Positions 49,336 through 57,656 of a stretch of 64,000 bases of DNA are shown in pieces. The position numbers and the translations under genes are program-made. Source of the stretch: Nocardioides sp. J54 (GTDB lineage Bacteria > Actinomycetota > Actinomycetes > Propionibacteriales > Nocardioidaceae); NCBI RefSeq assembly GCF_000519005.1, contig NZ_JAER01000004.1, forward strand, positions 81,162-145,161. The letters run 5' to 3'. A model generated the notes under the pieces. The model had not been told where the DNA came from, made no database searches, and saw only the letters and a list, made by a program, of their open reading frames with translations. Within the stretch, counting starts at the first letter, position 1; each line of letters begins with the position of its first letter.

Positions 49336-50186
49336 GACACCCTCTTTCCGGCGAGCCCGGTGGGTCGCCACAGCAGGACGATGGTCAGGGCGAGGTAGGG
49401 GACGACCACCGCGACGCTCGGCGACCAGACGGTCGTGACGCTCTGGATGACGCCGAGCCCCATCCCGGCGATCATCGCCCCGCCGATGCTCCCGATCCCA
49501 CCGACGACGACGATGATCAGCACCGTGATCAGGAACGCGCTGCCCATGCCGGGGTCGAGTGCGATGTACGGCGCCGCGAGCGCACCGGCGAAGCCGGCGA
49601 GTGCCGAGCCGACCGCAACCACGACGAGGCTCACGCGGTCGACGTTGATGCCCATGATGGCAGCGGTCTCGATGTCCTGGCTGGCCGCGCGGATGTGCAA
49701 CCCGGTCGTGGTGCTGCGCAGCCACAGCACCAGCGCGGCGGCGAGGACCACCGCGATGGCGATGATGGCCAGCCGGTAGCTCGGGTACTCGACGCCCAGG
49801 AAGTTCGAGGTCCCCTGGAGGAACTCGGGCGGCGTGACGCGGAGCGTGCGCTCCCCCCAGATGAGCACCACCAGCCGTTCCGCCATCAGCGCGAGCCCGA
49901 ACGTGATCAGGCCGAGCTCGATGTGAGAGCGGTGCTGGAGCGGCCGGAAGAAGACCAGCTCCAGCAGGACACCGACGACCGCGAGCGCGAGGGGGACGAC
50001 GAGGAGCGCCAGCCAGAAGCCGGCTCGGTCCGACACCGAGTAGGCGATGTAGGCCCCGGACATGTAGAGCGCGCCGTGGGCGAAGTTCGCCACTCCCCGC
50101 AGGCCGTAGATCATGGCGAGGCCGGAGCTCAGCACCATCAGCAGCGAGCCGAGCGCGATCCCGTTGAGCAGTTGTGCAGCGTTCAC
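49332..50186 (-). CDS. livH: Liv-type ABC permease, LivH-like (second importer)
   Basis: Permease of 284 residues: LSSGLAMIYGLRGVANFAHG, coupling loop VVVGGIGSIGGAMIAGMGLG, end LLWRPTGLAGKRVS. Homologous to the island livH. It follows the binding-protein gene after 61 bases that contain a very stable hairpin. Confidence 0.93.
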   Translation of the reverse strand: MNAAQLLNGIALGSLLMVLSSGLAMIYGLRGVANFAHGALYMSGAYIAYSVSDRAGFWLALLVVPLALAVVGVLLELVFFRPLQHRSHIELGLITFGLALMAERLVVLIWGERTLRVTPPEFLQGTSNFLGVEYPSYRLAIIAIAVVLAAALVLWLRSTTTGLHIRAASQDIETAAIMGINVDRVSLVVVAVGSALAGFAGALAAPYIALDPGMGSAFLITVLIIVVVGGIGSIGGAMIAGMGLGVIQSVTTVWSPSVAVVVPYLALTIVLLWRPTGLAGKRVS

Positions 50187-50206
50187 GTCTGTCCCTCCCT
50201 GACGAC

Positions 50207-50241
50207 GGGCGTCGGCGCGCGGGTCCCGCGCGCCGACGCCC
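50207..50241 (-). terminator. Intra-operon hairpin between binding protein and livH
   Basis: GGGCGTCGGCGCGCGGG and CCCGCGCGCCGACGCCC are a perfect 17-bp inverted repeat around one T. With no T-run it may act as a partial terminator or as a block to 3' decay, giving more binding protein than permease. Confidence 0.7.
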
Positions 50242-50247
50242 GCTCGG

Positions 50248-51462
50248 TCAGAACTTGCAGGCCGGGTCCGACTCGGTGGTCGTCACGTCCGCGCTGGTGT
50301 TCGTGACCACCTCGAAGGCGAGGCCACCGTCACCCTTGACGACCTTGCCGAGGTAGGAGTCCCGGAGGACCTGGTTGTCGGTGCCACGGACCGTGACCTC
50401 ACCGACGTTGGTCTCGACGGTGAGGTCCGCGAGCGCCTCGGCGACCTCGGCCGGCTCGGAGCTGCCCGCCTCCTCGATGCCGGCGAAGAGGATCTGTGCC
50501 GCGGCGTAGGCGTCGGCGGGGACGTAGTACGGCGCCGAGCCGTGGTCCTCGGTGTAGGCCTCGATGAACTCCTTGTTGGCCTCGGTGTCGGCCGCGGCGT
50601 CGTACCCGACGTTGTTGTAGTAGCCGACGATGCTCTCGCCGAGGGTCTCGAAGAGCGGCTCGGAGACCATGTTGAGGCCGAGCACCGTCTTCAGCTGGTC
50701 GTCCAGGTTGAACTGGTCGGCCTGCTGGACGAAGGCGACGCCGTCGGCGCCGAACTCGACGGCGAAGACCGCGTCCGCGCCGCTGTTCTTGAGCTTGGTG
50801 ATGTAGGAGCCGAAGTCGGTCGTGTTGAGCGGGGCGAACTGCTCCAGGACGACCTCCTTGCCGGCCTTCTCCGCGGCAGCCTTGAAGGTCTCCGCCGCAC
50901 TGTGGCCGGTGGCGTAGTCGACGGCCTGGATCGCCCACTTCTCACCGGGCATCTCTGCGATCGAGTTCGCCAGGGCGTTCACGTCCATGCTGGTCGTCTG
51001 CACGACGTGGACGGCGTACGGCGAGCACTGCTCGCCCACGAGCGCGTCGTCCTTGCCGAGCGAGTTGAACGACAGGGCCCCGAGCCCCTCGAGCTGGGCG
51101 TTGAGGGCGCCGTGCTCCGGCGAGGTCATCACCGAGCCGATGAACTGCGCGCCGTCCTGGGTGACGGCCTCCTTGGCCACGCGCAGGGTGGTGGCGGGGT
51201 CCGCGTCGGTGCCCTTGACGAGCAGCTCGACCTCGCGGCCGTCGATGCCACCGTCCTCGTTGACGAGGCGAACGGCGGTCTCCCAGCCCTTGACCGAGTC
51301 GGTGCCGAACTGGGCCAGGGCGCCGCTGGTCGGCGGGATCAGCGCGATCTTGATGGGTCCCTCCTCGGCGTCCCCGCCCGAGCTGTCACTGGCCGCGCCG
51401 CACGCGGCCATGGTGAGGGACAAGGTGACGGCGGTCGTCGCCGCCAGCAGACGTCGCTTCAT
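50248..51462 (-). CDS. Liv-type ABC substrate-binding lipoprotein (second importer)
   Basis: Lipoprotein of 404 residues. Signal MKRRLLAATTAVTLSLTMAAC with the lipobox Cys at 21, an acidic Ser/Gly linker, then IKIALIPPTSGALAQFGTDS and NEDGGIDGREVELLV of the Liv binding fold, ending TESDPACKF like its island homologue (NPACKLD). Starts at ATG 51462; longer in-frame sequence upstream reads through the repeat region and is rejected. First gene of the operon, unlike the island importer where it comes last. Confidence 0.92.
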   Translation of the reverse strand: MKRRLLAATTAVTLSLTMAACGAASDSSGGDAEEGPIKIALIPPTSGALAQFGTDSVKGWETAVRLVNEDGGIDGREVELLVKGTDADPATTLRVAKEAVTQDGAQFIGSVMTSPEHGALNAQLEGLGALSFNSLGKDDALVGEQCSPYAVHVVQTTSMDVNALANSIAEMPGEKWAIQAVDYATGHSAAETFKAAAEKAGKEVVLEQFAPLNTTDFGSYITKLKNSGADAVFAVEFGADGVAFVQQADQFNLDDQLKTVLGLNMVSEPLFETLGESIVGYYNNVGYDAAADTEANKEFIEAYTEDHGSAPYYVPADAYAAAQILFAGIEEAGSSEPAEVAEALADLTVETNVGEVTVRGTDNQVLRDSYLGKVVKGDGGLAFEVVTNTSADVTTTESDPACKF

Positions 51463-51541
51463 GCGGAGGATCTCCTCGGGTCTCGGGAACACCGAACGCT
51501 CGGCGTGTCTCACGTCACGAAGTATGGTCTGATAGTTAGAT

Positions 51542-51552
51542 CGGTTCGACCC
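51542..51552. promoter_or_regulatory. Degenerate FadR/GntR-type operator
   Basis: CGGTTCGACCC keeps the GGTNNNACC core; a further half-site TGGTCTGA lies at 51525-51532. Both are 60-90 bases before the second importer's binding-protein gene. Weaker than the other sites. Confidence 0.35.
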
Positions 51553-51603
51553 TACAAGGAGGGGTTTTCGTCTATCCCCAAAGGGGGAGGCGGGTGCGGC
51601 CGG

Positions 51604-51643
51604 CGGCGGGGCGGCGGGGCGGCGGGGCGGCGGGGCGGCGGGG
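51604..51643 (+). repeat. Tandem (CGGCGGGG)x5, G-quadruplex-prone
   Basis: Five exact 8-base units, giving five GGGG runs spaced by CGGC on the plus strand. It lies upstream of the binding-protein gene and in no credible reading frame. Could fold into a G-quadruplex or vary in copy number. Confidence 0.85.
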
Positions 51644-51690
51644 TGGCGCGTGGAGCTCGGATGAGGCTCCGGTTGTCGTACGCGGCCGCC

Positions 51691-51713
51691 GCATGTAACA
51701 CGTTGATCGCGGC
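51691..51713 (-). repeat. 23-bp interspersed repeat, copy 1 (inverted)
   Basis: Reads GCCGCGATCAACGTGTTACATGC on the minus strand: one or two bases differ from the two copies downstream. Next to it is the inverted repeat CCACGTG-CAA-CACGTGG (51729-51745). Confidence 0.75.
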
Positions 51714-51823
51714 CCTGGCAGCCTGTTGCCACGTGCAACACGTGGTCCGCAGACCTGGCAGCCCGGAGACCGCGGGAGTCCCCTGCTGGGTGCGGCGGGA
51801 ACAGTCGCCAGCGGGCGGGAAGA

Positions 51824-51846
51824 GCCGCGATCAGCGTGTTACACGC
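51824..51846 (+). repeat. 23-bp interspersed repeat, copy 2
   Basis: GCCGCGATCAGCGTGTTACACGC. The preceding 20 bases (AGTCGCCAGCGGGCGGGAAG) are also similar to those before copy 3, so the repeat unit is about 45 bases. Confidence 0.8.
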
Positions 51847-51956
51847 CCGGCCGGCCGACCACCCAGCCCGCGCAACCCGTCGTACGCCGACGTCCCCCGG
51901 GACCGCGAAGGTCATCCACCGGGCACGCCTCGCACAGCAGTCGACGGGCGGCAACA

Positions 51957-51979
51957 GCCGCGATCAGCGTGTTACATGC
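51957..51979 (+). repeat. 23-bp interspersed repeat, copy 3
   Basis: GCCGCGATCAGCGTGTTACATGC, direct orientation relative to copy 2, 133 bases apart start to start. The stretch 51463-52028 (566 bases) holds no credible gene, only these repeats, the G-rich tandem array and the weak operator. Confidence 0.8.
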
Positions 51980-52028
51980 GCGACGGCCACCCCAGGCCCA
52001 CCACCCAGAAGCAGGCGAGGAGGAGGGG

Positions 52029-52976
52029 TCACGCCGGTTGTGCGACCTCGGTCCCCGTGAGGTGGTCCGTGCGACTGCGCCGTTCGGAGCCGACGATGAG
52101 CACGACGGCCAGCACCACCGCACCCCCACCGACGAGGACGCCGGCGCCGACGGACTCGCCGAGGACGAGGGCGCCGAGCACGACTGCGACGACCGGGTTC
52201 ACGTAGGCGTGGGTGGCCGTGAGAGACAGCGGGACGTTCACGAGCAGCCAGGCGAAGGCGAGGTAGGCGGTGACGGAGCAGGCGAGGACCAGCCACGCCA
52301 TGGCTAGCCAGCCGCGGGTCGAGTACGTCACGCTGACCTGCTCGCCGGTCGCCAGGGCGAGCACGGTGGACGTGCCGGCGGCGACCAGCTGCTGGTACGT
52401 CGCGACGGTGACCACGTCCGAGGGCAGGGCCAGGCGGCCCTGCAGGAAGGACCCGATCGTCCAGCTGATGCTGGCCCCGAGGCAGCACAGGGCCGCGAGC
52501 GCCGGGATCGCGCCACCACCGCCCTGGTCGAGGCCGACCAGGGCGGCCAGCCCGCAGAAGCCCATCACCACGCCGGCCCAGGTCGCGCGCGTGGGGCGGT
52601 CGCCGGTGGCGAGGCGAATGAGGACCGCCCACGCAGGGACGGTTGCGACGATGAGTGCGGCGACCCCCGACGGCAGGCCCTGCACCTGGGCCAGGGCCTG
52701 GAAGCCGTTGCCGAAGCCCAGCAGCAGGACGCCGGTGACCGCCAGCCCCGCCGCCTCGGCCCGGGTCACCCGCAGCGTCCGCCAGCCGCGCCGGGTCGCG
52801 GCGATGACTGCCAGCAGGAGCGCGGCGACGGCGTAGCGCTGCGCCATCGCCTGGAAGGGATCGGCCTCGTCGACCACGAGCCGGATCGCGAGGTACACCG
52901 AGCCCCACAGCACCCACACGGCCGCCATGCAGGCGACCAGCGTGGGGCGATGGACGCCCGGCACCGCGTCAGCCAC
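52029..52976 (-). CDS. EamA/DMT-family transporter
   Basis: Membrane protein of 315 residues with two five-helix EamA halves (opening VACMAAVWVLWGSVYLAIRL; second half ALCCLGASISWTIGSFLQG to NPVVAVVLGALVLGES). Family members export metabolites or amino acids. It is in the same direction as, and 15 bases after, the catabolic operon, so it may export a by-product. No substrate can be inferred. Confidence 0.9.
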   Translation of the reverse strand: MADAVPGVHRPTLVACMAAVWVLWGSVYLAIRLVVDEADPFQAMAQRYAVAALLLAVIAATRRGWRTLRVTRAEAAGLAVTGVLLLGFGNGFQALAQVQGLPSGVAALIVATVPAWAVLIRLATGDRPTRATWAGVVMGFCGLAALVGLDQGGGGAIPALAALCCLGASISWTIGSFLQGRLALPSDVVTVATYQQLVAAGTSTVLALATGEQVSVTYSTRGWLAMAWLVLACSVTAYLAFAWLLVNVPLSLTATHAYVNPVVAVVLGALVLGESVGAGVLVGGGAVVLAVVLIVGSERRSRTDHLTGTEVAQPA

Positions 52977-52991
52977 GGCGGCCGGGCCCGC

Positions 52992-53768
52992 TCACGCGAA
53001 GCGCGGCGGCCGCTTCGCGACGAACGCGGCGATCCCCTCCGCGGCCTCGCCGTCCTCGAAGAGGCCCTGCTCCTGGTCGCGCTCGTAGGCGATGCCCTCG
53101 GCCAGCGGCATCGCGAAGGCGGCGTCGACGGTCCGCACGACCGCCAGCTGGGCGGGCAGCGACGAGGTCACCAGCTCACCGGCGAGCTCGAGCGCGGCCT
53201 TGACCACGTCCTCGTCGGTCAGCCGGTCGACCAGCCCGATCTGCAGCGCCTCCTCGGCGCCGACCTGGCGGGCGGTCAGCATGATGTCGAGCGCGCGGCC
53301 GCGGCCGACGAGCTGCGTGAGACGCTGCGTGCCGCCCGCGCCGGGGATGAGGCCAAGCTTGACCTCCGGCAGCCCCAGCCGCGCCCGGGGACCCGCGACG
53401 CGCATGGTGCACGCCATCGCGAGCTCGAGCCCACCGCCGAGGGCGAGGCCGTCCACCGCCGCGACCGACAGCCACGGCGATGCGGCCAGACGGTCGTTGA
53501 CGGCTCGCATCTTGTCGCCGTAGGCGAGGAAGGAATCCGCGTCGATCGTCGACATGTGCTTGATGTCCGCGCCGGCAGCGAAGAAGCCGTCCCTTGCCGA
53601 GGTGATCACCATGACCTTGACGTCCCCCGCCTGCTCGGCTGCGTCGATCGCGGCGTGGAGCCCGTCGAGCAGCGGGATGCCGAGCGCGTTGGCGGGCGGC
53701 CGGTCCATGGTCACGACCATCACGCCGGGCGACTCGGTGGTCCAGGTGACGACGGGGGTCTCGGTCAT
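52992..53768 (-). CDS. Enoyl-CoA hydratase (BadK-like role possible)
   Basis: Crotonase of 258 residues: DGFFAAGADIKHMSTID and GLALGGGLELAMACTMRV form the oxyanion pocket; ARLGLPEVKLGLIPGAGGTQ keeps the Glu144-equivalent, while the second Glu position is Asp (RALDIML). A standard hydratase pattern, unlike the 43.9-45.6 kb pair. Last catabolic gene after the BadI/BadH-like genes; a cyclohex-1-enecarboxyl-CoA hydratase role would fit (inference). Confidence 0.9.
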   Translation of the reverse strand: MTETPVVTWTTESPGVMVVTMDRPPANALGIPLLDGLHAAIDAAEQAGDVKVMVITSARDGFFAAGADIKHMSTIDADSFLAYGDKMRAVNDRLAASPWLSVAAVDGLALGGGLELAMACTMRVAGPRARLGLPEVKLGLIPGAGGTQRLTQLVGRGRALDIMLTARQVGAEEALQIGLVDRLTDEDVVKAALELAGELVTSSLPAQLAVVRTVDAAFAMPLAEGIAYERDQEQGLFEDGEAAEGIAAFVAKRPPRFA

Positions 53769-53795
53769 GGTTCCTCGATTCGGGTCGTGCAGCCG

Positions 53796-54650
53796 TCAGG
53801 GACGGCGCGGGAAGCGGGTGAAGTCGGGGGTACGACGGGCCTTGAAGGACTCGCGTCCCTCCCTGGCCTCCTCGGTCCCGTAGAAGAGGAGGTTGGCGTC
53901 GTGGGCCAGCTGCTGGATGCCGGCGTAGCCGTCCTCGTGAGCGTGGAAGCTGAGCTTCGACATCCGCAGGGCTCGTGGTGAGAGCGCGAGCATCTCCCGG
54001 CACCAGCGGACGGTCTCGGCCTCGAGCGCGGCGAGCGGGACCACGGTGTTGACCAGGCCCATCGCCAGCGCCTCCTGCGCGTCGTACTGACGACAGAGGA
54101 ACCAGATCTCCTTGGCCTTCTTCGGCCCGACGAGGTCGGAGAGGATGCTGGAGCCGTAGCCGCCGTCGAAGGAGCCGACCTTCGGCCCCACCTGGCCGAA
54201 GACCGCGTTGTCGGCGGCGATGGTCAGGTCGCACACGAGGTGGAGGACGTGGCCGCCGCCGATGGCGTAGCCGGCGACCATCGCCACGATCGGCTTCGGG
54301 CACCGGCGCATGGCGACGTGCAGGTCGGTGACGTGGAACCGGCCGGTCGAGGTCGCGTCCAGCTGGTAGCCGCTGTCCCCGCGGACCCGCTGGTCTCCCC
54401 CGGAGCAGAACGCCCGGTCACCGGCGCCGGTGAGGATGATGGCCCCCACCCCTTCGTCCTCGCGCGCCACCATCAGCGCCCGGTCGACCTCGACCAGCGT
54501 CTGCGGCCGGAAGGCGTTGTGGACCTCCGGCCGGTTGATCGTGATCCGCGCGATCCCCTCGGGGGAGGTCTCGTAGACGATGTCCTCGTACTGGCCGCTC
54601 GGGGTCCAGTCGACGACGTCGGTTCCACCTGTCATCGCGGCCGCCTGCAC
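53796..54650 (-). CDS. MenB/BadI-like crotonase
   Basis: Crotonase of about 284 residues (GTG 54650; ATG 54635 is an alternative). Closely MenB-like: [90 protein letters not shown]. By name it would be 1,4-dihydroxy-2-naphthoyl-CoA synthase, but it lies 20 bases from a BadH-like dehydrogenase among beta-oxidation genes, and actinobacterial menaquinone MenB, as remembered, is a longer form. So the reverse-type Claisen reaction, ring opening of a 2-ketocyclohexanecarboxyl-CoA, is favoured. Confidence 0.85.
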   Translation of the reverse strand: MQAAAMTGGTDVVDWTPSGQYEDIVYETSPEGIARITINRPEVHNAFRPQTLVEVDRALMVAREDEGVGAIILTGAGDRAFCSGGDQRVRGDSGYQLDATSTGRFHVTDLHVAMRRCPKPIVAMVAGYAIGGGHVLHLVCDLTIAADNAVFGQVGPKVGSFDGGYGSSILSDLVGPKKAKEIWFLCRQYDAQEALAMGLVNTVVPLAALEAETVRWCREMLALSPRALRMSKLSFHAHEDGYAGIQQLAHDANLLFYGTEEAREGRESFKARRTPDFTRFPRRP

Positions 54651-54669
54651 GTCGCCACGTCCACCGCCC

Positions 54670-55431
54670 TCACGCCATCGTGAGGCCGCCGCTGACCGAC
54701 AGCGTCTGGCCGGTCACGAAGCCCGCGCCGTCGGAGGCGAAGAAGGAGACGGCGGGGCCGATGTCCTCCGGGGTGCCCAGGCGCTTCATCGGGACGGCGG
54801 AGGTCATACCGGCGATCACCTTCTCGGCGTCACCGCCGCCGGCGCCGTCGGCGAACTTGCGCAGGGCCGGGGTGTCCGTGGGGCCGGGGCACACCGTGTT
54901 GGCCGTGACGCCCTTGCGGGCGACCTCGCGGGCGAGGGTCTTGGTGAAGGCGATGATGCCGCCCTTGGCACCGGAGTAGACAGCCTCCATCGAGGAGCCG
55001 ACGCGGCCGGCGTCGGAGCCGATGTTGATGACGCGGCCGAAGCCGCGCTCCATCATGCCCGGCACGACGGTGTGGATGACGCGCAGCGCACCCTTGTAGT
55101 TGATGTCGAGGATCTTGTCCCAGAAGTCCTCGGTGGTCTTCACGAAGGGCATGAAGTCGTCCCAGCCGGCGTTGTTGACCACGACCTCGATCGGGCCGAG
55201 CTCGGCCTCGACGGTTGCGACGGCGGCCTTGACGGACTCCGTCGAGGTGACGTCGATCGACACGGCGATGGCCTCACCGCCGGCGGCGCTGATCTCCTTG
55301 GCGGTCTCCTCGGCGACCGCGAGGTTGAGGTCAGCGACGGCCACGCGGAACCCGTCCCGTCCCAGCGTGGTGGCGATGCCCTTGCCGATGCCTTGGGCAC
55401 CACCCGTGACCAGTGCGACGCGGTTGCTCAT
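54670..55431 (-). CDS. badH: BadH-like 2-hydroxycyclohexanecarboxyl-CoA dehydrogenase
   Basis: SDR of 253 residues with AAGGAGA 6-12 bases before the ATG. Intact NAD motif [33 protein letters not shown], and active site [18 protein letters not shown] with SGAKGG (Ser, Tyr, Lys all present). NNAGWD, PFVKT, GSDA.RVGSS.EAVY and CPGPTDT match the BadH of Rhodopseudomonas as remembered. It would oxidise a ring hydroxyl to the ketone that the next gene's hydrolase opens. Confidence 0.88.
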   Translation of the reverse strand: MSNRVALVTGGAQGIGKGIATTLGRDGFRVAVADLNLAVAEETAKEISAAGGEAIAVSIDVTSTESVKAAVATVEAELGPIEVVVNNAGWDDFMPFVKTTEDFWDKILDINYKGALRVIHTVVPGMMERGFGRVINIGSDAGRVGSSMEAVYSGAKGGIIAFTKTLAREVARKGVTANTVCPGPTDTPALRKFADGAGGGDAEKVIAGMTSAVPMKRLGTPEDIGPAVSFFASDGAGFVTGQTLSVSGGLTMA

Positions 55432-55451
55432 CTTCTTCTCCTTGTGGTGTG

Positions 55452-56405
55452 TCAGACGGCCGGGGACCAGATGATCGGCCCGGCGACGATCGAGTGGCTG
55501 GTGAGCTTGCGGCCGAGGGTGCTCTGCGCCTCGCGCGCGGCCTCGATGACCCGCTCGAGGTCGAGCCCGGTGTCCACGCCCATCTCGTGGAACATGGACA
55601 CGAGGTCCTCGGTCGCGATGTTGCCGGTCGAGCCGGCAGGAACGGGGCAGCCCCCGAGCTCGCCGAAGCTCGACTCGAAGCTGCGGCAGCCGGCCTCGAG
55701 GGCGGCGTAGGCGTTGGCGAGGCCCTGGCCCCGGGTGTTGTGGAAGTGCGCGGTGACCTCGACTCCGGGAAGGCGCCCGATGGCCGCCTCGAAGAAGCGC
55801 CGCGCGTACGCCGGGTTGCACATGCCGGTCGTGTCGCCGAATCCGATCTCCGTGGCCCCCGACTCGGCGAACTGCTCGGCCAGGTCGAGCACCCGGTCCA
55901 TCGGCACGGCTCCCTCGAACGGGCACCCGAAGGACGTGGCGATGACGGCGGCGTAGTCGAGTCCTTCCGCCACGATGCGCGTGCCCATCTGGCGGACGTC
56001 ATCCATGGTCTCCTGGACGGTCCTGTTGATGTTGCGCTTGTTGTGCGTCTCGCTGGCGCTGACGAAGAGGGCGATCTCCTCGAACAGGTCGCGGTGCGCG
56101 AGGGCGTTGTCCAGGCCCTTGCTGTTGGGGACCAGCACCATTCGCTGCACGTCGTCGGGGACGTCGATGCCCTGGAGGACCTCGACACCGTCGGACAGCT
56201 GCGGGATGACGTCGGGGCGCACGAAGCTGGCCACCTCGATCCGCTTGACGCCGGCCCGCCCCAGGGCGTTGATCAGCCGGATCTTGTCGGCGGTCGCGAT
56301 CGTCTCCGGCTCGTTCTGGAAGCCGTCGCGGGGTCCGACCTCCCGGATCCGGACGGTCCGCGACTCGTCCGCGGTGCTGTTGGGGAAGACGGTCGTGCTG
56401 GTCAT
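55452..56405 (-). CDS. HMG-CoA-lyase-family aldolase
   Basis: TIM-barrel protein of 317 residues: IREVGPRDGFQNEPETIATA (the DGxQNE opening), IEVASFVRPDVIPQL, SASETHNKRNINRT, VTAHFHNTRGQGLANAYAAL (HxH metal ligands) and FGELGGCPVPAGSTGNIATE with the catalytic-loop Cys. Cleaves or joins a 3-hydroxy-3-methyl-type acyl-CoA; here possibly a branched product of ring breakdown. ATG 56405 overlaps the CoA-transferase stop (ATGA). Confidence 0.9.
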   Translation of the reverse strand: MTSTTVFPNSTADESRTVRIREVGPRDGFQNEPETIATADKIRLINALGRAGVKRIEVASFVRPDVIPQLSDGVEVLQGIDVPDDVQRMVLVPNSKGLDNALAHRDLFEEIALFVSASETHNKRNINRTVQETMDDVRQMGTRIVAEGLDYAAVIATSFGCPFEGAVPMDRVLDLAEQFAESGATEIGFGDTTGMCNPAYARRFFEAAIGRLPGVEVTAHFHNTRGQGLANAYAALEAGCRSFESSFGELGGCPVPAGSTGNIATEDLVSMFHEMGVDTGLDLERVIEAAREAQSTLGRKLTSHSIVAGPIIWSPAV

Positions 56406-57649
56406 CGGTTCTCCTGCTCTGCGAGGCTGCGTTGGAGGTGTTCTCGGTGCTCGGGATCGGCCACCTCGATGAGCCGCAGCGCCCGCTCGGCCACCGTGCA
56501 GCCGGTCAGCATGGCGACGCCGTGCTCGGTGACGACCGCGTCGACGTCCACGCGTGCGGTCGTGACCACGCCGCTTGCGAGGACCGGGACGATCGTCGAC
56601 TGCGACCGGTCGCCGGCCCCGACGGTCGAGCGCAGCGCGATGATCGAGCGCGACCCGGTCAGCGACGCCGCGCGGCTGAAGTCGACCTGGCCCCCGACGG
56701 CTCCGATGTGGACGCCCCGCGCGAGCTCGGCCCCGACCTGGCCGAGCAGGTCGACCTCGATCGCAGAGTTGATCGAGACCAGGGAGCCGAGGCGCGACAG
56801 GACCGCGGGAGCGTGCGTGTAGCTCGCCGCGCGGAACTGGACCGCGTGGTCCCCGAGCTGGCGGTAGCCGTCGGTGCTGCACAGGGCCGCACCGGTCACG
56901 ATGAGGCCGGAGTCGATCTCCTTGCGGGCGCCGGTGATGACGCCCTTCTCGGCGAGGGTGAGCACGCCGTCGGTGAGCATCCCGCTGTGGAAGCCGAGGT
57001 CGGAGTGCCCGGCGAGGGCCTCGAGCACCGCGGCCGGCAGCGACCCGACGCCGATCTGGATGGTGGACCCGTCCTCGATGATGCTCGCCACGTTGGCTGC
57101 GATGGCGCGGTCGACCTCGTCGGCGGGCTTGGCGGGTGCCTCGGGCAGCGGACGGTCCGTCTCGATCACGGCGGCGAACGCCGACAGCGGCAGCGTCGGG
57201 CCTCCGACGGTGCGCGGCATCTGCTGGTTGATCTCGGCGATGAGGGTGCGCGTGTGCCGGAGCGCGTCGGCGACGTACTCGACACCGGTGCCGAGCGTGA
57301 CCGTGCCGTCCGGCCCGGGCGGTGACACTTGGACGAGGCCGACGTCGTTGGGCAGCTGGCCGGTCGCGAACATCCGCGGGATCGCGGAGTAGTGGCAGGG
57401 CACGACGTCGAGGCGGCCGTGCCTGCTGAGCAGGCGCAGCTGGCCCAGACCGCCGTACGACACCACCGTCAGCTTCTCCGGGAGGTCTCCGGACAGGCGC
57501 TCGTTCCACGTCAGCCCGGAGAAGGCGCGGATTGGACCCACCCGGTCGACCGCGTCGAGCACCTGGTTGACCAGGGGCTCGGGCTCCGCGCTGCCCTGGC
57601 TCCACCACACCCCGTCCCCGGGGTCGAGGAAGTCCGCGACGTCGAACAC
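56402..57649 (-). CDS. Acetyl-CoA hydrolase/CoA-transferase family protein
   Basis: Family I-like CoA-transferase of 415 residues: SIIEDGSTIQIGVGSLPAAVLE, LGFHSGMLTDGVLTLAEKGV, INSAIEVDLLGQVGAEL and GGQVDFSRAASLT. In 4-hydroxybutyrate and butyryl-CoA transferases the H-(S/T)-E segment carries the Glu that takes CoA; here it reads HSG (codon GGG). So it may be a hydrolase or use another residue. It lies between the thiolase and the aldolase in the operon. Confidence 0.85.
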   Translation of the reverse strand: MFDVADFLDPGDGVWWSQGSAEPEPLVNQVLDAVDRVGPIRAFSGLTWNERLSGDLPEKLTVVSYGGLGQLRLLSRHGRLDVVPCHYSAIPRMFATGQLPNDVGLVQVSPPGPDGTVTLGTGVEYVADALRHTRTLIAEINQQMPRTVGGPTLPLSAFAAVIETDRPLPEAPAKPADEVDRAIAANVASIIEDGSTIQIGVGSLPAAVLEALAGHSDLGFHSGMLTDGVLTLAEKGVITGARKEIDSGLIVTGAALCSTDGYRQLGDHAVQFRAASYTHAPAVLSRLGSLVSINSAIEVDLLGQVGAELARGVHIGAVGGQVDFSRAASLTGSRSIIALRSTVGAGDRSQSTIVPVLASGVVTTARVDVDAVVTEHGVAMLTGCTVAERALRLIEVADPEHREHLQRSLAEQENR

Positions 57650-57656
57650 GACGACC

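Noticed and set aside
50248..51954. 568-residue version of the second Liv binding protein
   Set aside because: The signal peptide MKRRLLAATT starts at 51462; upstream residues are translated repeat DNA.
51691..51979. CRISPR array
   Set aside because: Three copies, mixed orientation, unequal spacing, no cas genes.
51726..52307. Frames across the repeat patch
   Set aside because: The recurring short peptide (ACNTLIAA/SRDQRVT) is only the translation of the DNA repeat.
53796..54650. Menaquinone biosynthesis gene cluster (MenB name)
   Set aside because: No other men gene nearby; neighbours are BadH-like and beta-oxidation genes.
55452..57608. 718-codon minus frame that would fuse the CoA-transferase region to the aldolase
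   Set aside because: The upstream part is the wrong frame of the CoA-transferase gene; the aldolase has its own ATG in an ATGA overlap.
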